DNA of 64,000 nt. Origin: Henriciella sp. GTDB taxonomy: Bacteria > Pseudomonadota > Alphaproteobacteria > Caulobacterales > Hyphomonadaceae. This document shows positions 60,825-64,000 of the stretch, one piece after another. Position 1 is the stretch's first letter, and each line of letters begins with the position of its first letter. The stretch lies in assembly GCA_030066975.1 (NCBI GenBank), contig JASJAO010000007.1, forward strand, positions 1-64,000, read 5' to 3'. The position numbers and the translations under genes are program-made. The notes under the pieces were generated by a model that was not told the origin of the DNA, did no database searches, and worked only from the letters and a program-made list of their open reading frames with translations.

Positions 60825-62084
60825 ATGATCGACCTCAATCATCTTTTCAGTCTGGCCACAGCCCTGGGCATCGGTTTGCTGATCGGACTGGAACGCGGCT
60901 GGAAAGAACGCGAAGGCCCTGAAGGCTCACGTATTGCCGGCTTCAGAACGTTCGGACTGATCGGTTTTCTGGGCGGAATGTCCGCACTGGCCGATCAGGG
61001 CACCGGCTTCGTTCTAACCGGCGGCTTGATCGGAACCGTGTTGCTCTTGCGGCAAGGCTATAAGGAGCAGCTCCAAAGCTCTGATGAAGCCAGCGTGACG
61101 ACTTTGATCGCGGCGCTGCTGACCTATGCGCTCGGTGCAGTGGCAGTGCTCGGCCACTCACAGATAGCCGCCATGGGCGGCGTGGTGACGGCATTTGTGT
61201 TGTGGCTTCGTGTGCCCTTGCATGCCTTCCTTGACCGGTTGAGTGAAGCAGAGATCAGCGCGTTTCTGAGATGGCTGCTGATCACCATCGTCGTTCTGCC
61301 CTTGCTACCAGACGAAAATTTCGGACCTTTTGAGTCGCTCAATCCGAGATCAATATGGTTGATGGTCGTGTTGATCAGCGGTCTGAGCTTTTTTGCCTTT
61401 CTCGGGATCAAGTGGTTGGGCCAACGGGGCGGTCTACTGCTGACGGCATTCCTAGGGGGTCTGATCTCCTCAACGGCTGTCACCCTCGCCATTGCGCGCC
61501 TGGTTCGCGCTAAGGACATCCCCGGTGGAGCAGGTTTGGCAGCCTTGTGCCTCTCCTGGATGATGATGCTCGCGCGCACAGCCATCGTCGTCGGCCTGAT
61601 CGCACCTGTTTTGCTCATTGATCTCGGTCCGGTATTGATCGCGGCGATGATTGTTATTGCCGCGGTCTTTGTTCTGACGTTTCGCCGCCTTTCGGTCTCA
61701 GGGCCCTCGGAGCCGATGAGCCTCAACAATCCGGTCGATCTGCGCGAGGCTGCAACATTTGCATTGGTCCTGAGCGCCGCCTTGATGCTCTCCAAAGGGG
61801 TTGCCACTATGCTGGGTCCAGAAGCGCTGCTCTTCGTCTCTGCGCTGACGGGAGCGGTGGATATTGAGGCGGTATCTTTATCCGTGACCCGATTAGCCGG
61901 CACGATCATTACCGATCAAACGGCAACCCTGGCCATCGCTTTCGCTGTGTTTGCAAACACAGTGTTCAAGGGGGTCTTGTTTCTCGTCATCGGCAAAGGG
62001 CAAAGCGTACAAACGGTGAGCGCACTTGTACTGGGCACAATCGCAGCTGGTGCCGGTGTTCTGGTGCTTGGCTTACAGACCTGA
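60825..62084 (+). CDS. MgtC/SapB and DUF4010 membrane protein
   Basis: A 419-aa membrane protein with around eleven segments. The N-terminal MgtC-like part contains GIGLLIGLERGWKER and GSRIAGFRTFGLIGFLGG; the C-terminal half is DUF4010 (GGLISSTAVTLAIARLV, then FAVFANTVFKG). The function is not settled; magnesium or stress roles are suggested for MgtC relatives. Confidence 0.88.
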   Translation: MIDLNHLFSLATALGIGLLIGLERGWKEREGPEGSRIAGFRTFGLIGFLGGMSALADQGTGFVLTGGLIGTVLLLRQGYKEQLQSSDEASVTTLIAALLTYALGAVAVLGHSQIAAMGGVVTAFVLWLRVPLHAFLDRLSEAEISAFLRWLLITIVVLPLLPDENFGPFESLNPRSIWLMVVLISGLSFFAFLGIKWLGQRGGLLLTAFLGGLISSTAVTLAIARLVRAKDIPGGAGLAALCLSWMMMLARTAIVVGLIAPVLLIDLGPVLIAAMIVIAAVFVLTFRRLSVSGPSEPMSLNNPVDLREAATFALVLSAALMLSKGVATMLGPEALLFVSALTGAVDIEAVSLSVTRLAGTIITDQTATLAIAFAVFANTVFKGVLFLVIGKGQSVQTVSALVLGTIAAGAGVLVLGLQT

Positions 62085-62144
62085 GATTGACCGCGACGAA
62101 ACTCCTTGGTCAAGCTGATCGAACGCGATGGAGCTCCACCGCGG

Positions 62145-62582
62145 TCAGCGAAGATGTGTGAGCAGGTTCTCGACTTGCGCCACCGTCTGGTGAGCATGAT
62201 CGCCCGCAATCTCCTTCCGGATCGCAGCGTGGGCGACTTCAGGAAGCTGGCTTCGCAACAGACCAAGTGTCTTGGGATCAGCGATCAGAACCAGGCTCGC
62301 CATGCTGCCATCGACAATTCTTTCCGTGAGTTCAGATGCAATTGATTGAACAAACCTGTGTTCAGCCAGATCCTCGACGGAAGTGGAGTCAGCACGACCG
62401 ACAAGGGCCGCGTGACCATCCGGCGATGGACCGCGGTCGCGAAGCTGCGCCAACGTTTCCAGAGAACGCTCTTCATGCGCAATGACGCGCAGATCGATGA
62501 GATCCGCATCTCCCTTATTTTGGAGCAACAAGAACTTGCCTCCATCACAGACAGCTACCCAAGTTCCGTTTTCGAGTTTCAT
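62145..62582 (-). CDS. Host attachment family protein
   Basis: A 145-aa cytoplasmic protein. WVAVCDGGKFLLLQNKGD at the N terminus and the middle HRFVQSIASELTERI, followed by ADPKTLGLLRSQLP, match the host-attachment family first linked to Agrobacterium binding to plants. Its actual role is uncertain. ATG 62582 is chosen because GAGGAC stands eight bases before it. Its 3' end is 60 bp from the end of the DUF4010 gene. Confidence 0.85.
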   Translation of the reverse strand: MKLENGTWVAVCDGGKFLLLQNKGDADLIDLRVIAHEERSLETLAQLRDRGPSPDGHAALVGRADSTSVEDLAEHRFVQSIASELTERIVDGSMASLVLIADPKTLGLLRSQLPEVAHAAIRKEIAGDHAHQTVAQVENLLTHLR

Positions 62583-62701
62583 CACCATGTCCTCTTGTAT
62601 TTGGCTCGAACGTAGAGCCGTTTTGCGGTGATGGTTTGATCCTGCTCAAGCGGGTTCGCCGGATTGGATTCTAATGTACGGCTTCAAAACTGGAGCCTGC
62701 T

Positions 62702-63832
62702 ATGATCACCACATCGATATTTCCCGGTCGCTATGTTCAAGGGGCGCACGCGCTCCAGAAGCTTGGCGAGGAAGTCGGAAGATTGGGTCGCACCCCTCTG
62801 GTTCTGGCCGATCCGTTCGTTCTTTCGAACCTCAAGGATCAGGTCGTTGAGCCGATTGCCGATATGGTTCCAATTCTGGAAAAATTCGAAGGCGAATGCT
62901 CTCAGGTTGAGATTGATCGCCTTCTGAAAGTGGCAACTGAAGACAATGTGGATGTGATTGTCGGTGTGGGTGGCGGCAAAACGATGGACACTGCGAAAGC
63001 CGTCGCCCATGCACTCGCACGATCGGTTATTATTGTTCCAACCATAGCCTCAACAGACGCACCCTGTTCGGCGCTCTCAGTGATCTATTCCCCGGAAGGC
63101 GAGTTTGAACGATACGAGATCCTACCCAACAATCCCGATACGGTTCTGGTCGATACAGAGCTGGTCGCCAAAGCGCCGGTTCGGTTTCTTTCAGCTGGCA
63201 TGGGAGACGCGCTGGCGACATGGTTTGAGGCTGAGAGCTGTCGGATCAGCCGCTCGGCCAATATGACCGGCCGGGTCGGATCGATGACCGCCTACGCGCT
63301 CGCCAAACTCTGCTATGACACCCTGATGCAGTATGGTCGTATCGCCTACACAGCCTGCGAAGAGAACGTCACCACACCAGCGCTTGAGCATGTGGTTGAG
63401 GCAAACACCCTGCTCTCTGGATTAGGCTTTGAATCGGGTGGTCTCGCCGCCTGTCACGCAATCCACAATGGCCTCACCAAGCTCGAAGAAACGCACAAGT
63501 ACTGGCACGGCGAAAAAGTCGCGATTGGCGTTCTTGCAGGATTGTTCCTCACCGACCAGCCAAGCACTCGCATAGATGAAGTCTATGATTTCTGTCTCGA
63601 TGTCGGCCTACCAGTCACCTTGACGGATGTGGGCCTGAAGCCTGTCACAGACACAAAACTCATGACGATTGCCGAGGCGGCGTGTGCGCCGGGTGAAACC
63701 ATACACAACGAGCCGCATGACATTTCTCCTGAACGCGTGGCCTGGGCTTTGAAAGTCGCAGATGCGGAAGGACACCGGCGCAAGAGCAGACGCTTCAGTT
63801 CTGAGCCGGCTAGACTGCGCGCGACAGGATAG
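62702..63832 (+). CDS. gldA: Glycerol dehydrogenase (GldA type)
   Basis: A 376-aa iron/zinc-dependent alcohol dehydrogenase of the GldA group. The NAD loop is VGVGGGKTMDTAK. The metal ligands are Asp in GMGDALATWFEA, His in ACHAIHNGL and His in HKYWHGEKVAIG. It oxidises glycerol to dihydroxyacetone with NAD. It is separated from its neighbours by about 110 and 160 bp and seems to be a single gene. Confidence 0.92.
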   Translation: MITTSIFPGRYVQGAHALQKLGEEVGRLGRTPLVLADPFVLSNLKDQVVEPIADMVPILEKFEGECSQVEIDRLLKVATEDNVDVIVGVGGGKTMDTAKAVAHALARSVIIVPTIASTDAPCSALSVIYSPEGEFERYEILPNNPDTVLVDTELVAKAPVRFLSAGMGDALATWFEAESCRISRSANMTGRVGSMTAYALAKLCYDTLMQYGRIAYTACEENVTTPALEHVVEANTLLSGLGFESGGLAACHAIHNGLTKLEETHKYWHGEKVAIGVLAGLFLTDQPSTRIDEVYDFCLDVGLPVTLTDVGLKPVTDTKLMTIAEAACAPGETIHNEPHDISPERVAWALKVADAEGHRRKSRRFSSEPARLRATG

Positions 63833-63898
63833 TCACTCAGATAACAAATTTTTAACCCTATAAACGACTGGTTTCTAGGCGCTGTATCGTCTGAGCTA

Positions 63899-63910
63899 CG
63901 TACATGTACG
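63899..63910. promoter_or_regulatory. Perfect palindrome CGTACATGTACG upstream of the last gene
   Basis: A 12-bp perfect palindrome lies 83 bp before the start codon at 63993, between gldA and the next gene. It could be an operator for a dimeric regulator. No second copy is noticed in the window. Confidence 0.35.
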
Positions 63911-63992
63911 AAGTTAAAAAACGGGTCGGTGTTCTTAACTTCTTCTCACACCAATAACAATAATCAAACCCGTGGGGATGGAGGACCAAAAG

Positions 63993-64000
63993 ATGAATAC
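63993..64000 (+). CDS. Start of a gene cut by the window edge
   Basis: ATGAATAC is preceded by GGAGGACCAAAAG, a strong ribosome site. Only two codons (Met-Asn) and part of a third are visible, so no function can be given. The 160-bp leader upstream contains the palindrome at 63899. Confidence 0.5.

Overview
The window looks like the chromosome of a marine alphaproteobacterium, most likely of the Hyphomonadaceae/Maricaulis type. The signs are two TonB-dependent receptors with their substrate loci, a ChvG-type sensor next to a mannose-type PTS EIIA and HPr, an extended ribosomal protein L21, a CC0125/CC1285-type lipoprotein and a tryptophan-halogenase-like gene beside a TonB receptor. This placement is inference from gene content; no rRNA is present.

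Layout. 1-7395 is a visibly A+T-richer accessory segment. It starts at the end of an IS3-family element and stops at the 3' end of a tRNA-Ser(GCT). It carries a three-gene ABC importer, a divergent epmA/epmB pair (EF-P beta-lysylation) and a membrane protein. 7396-9278 holds the tRNA, a MarR regulator and a DUF3137 protein. 9405-18019 is an exopolysaccharide cluster: initiating phosphoglycosyltransferase, two GT2 enzymes, a deacetylase, a Wzy/ligase-like protein, a BY-kinase relative with a degenerate P-loop, Wzz/GumC and a Wza-like lipoprotein. 18089-28296 is mostly housekeeping: cyclophilin, ChvG, EIIA, HPr, a DASS transporter, proB, obgE, a TPR protein, a cytochrome c, a GNAT enzyme, rpmA and rplU. 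A tRNA-Ser(CGA) at 28461 is followed by a decayed E1 (ThiF)-JAB pair and a broken GH16 fragment. 30584-41700 is a beta-glucan (laminarin-like) utilisation locus: GPH transporter, GH3, GH16, LacI regulator, TonB receptor and halogenase, with a 16-bp-arm inverted repeat as the likely operator.

42089-48528 is the most interesting part: an RNA-repair locus with rtcA, rtcB and rsr (Ro60) on the minus strand and divergent rtcR. A sigma54-type promoter precedes rsr. Between rsr and rtcB lies a 680-bp array of four tandem RNA units plus one canonical tRNA-Pro(TGG)-like gene. Each unit has a Y-RNA-like terminal stem with a shared 5' strand (consensus GGCGAATGCYGRTGG, then ACTACAT). In three units the stem encloses tRNA sequence in circularly permuted order: the 3' half, then a short linker, then the 5' half. 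One folds like tRNA-Arg(CCG), one like a class II tRNA-Leu and one like tRNA-Asn(GTT). The terminal stem covaries in the fourth unit. Bacterial Y RNAs are known to bind Rsr and to mimic tRNA; a tandem set with different tRNA identities, sitting directly before the RtcB ligase gene, looks unusual.

48610-57301 is a TetR-linked catabolic locus (SDR, Baeyer-Villiger-type monooxygenase, type B carboxylesterase, GPH/MFS transporter, TetR, TonB receptor) with a 28-bp palindrome in its divergent promoter. 57748-63832 holds a cytochrome c, a DUF2953/YtfJ-like pair, a PNPOx-fold protein, a lipoprotein, an MgtC/DUF4010 membrane protein, a host-attachment-family protein and a GldA-type dehydrogenase. Another gene begins at the right edge. 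Short related transposase-tail remnants lie at about 41761 and 57684, on either side of the 42-57 kb block.
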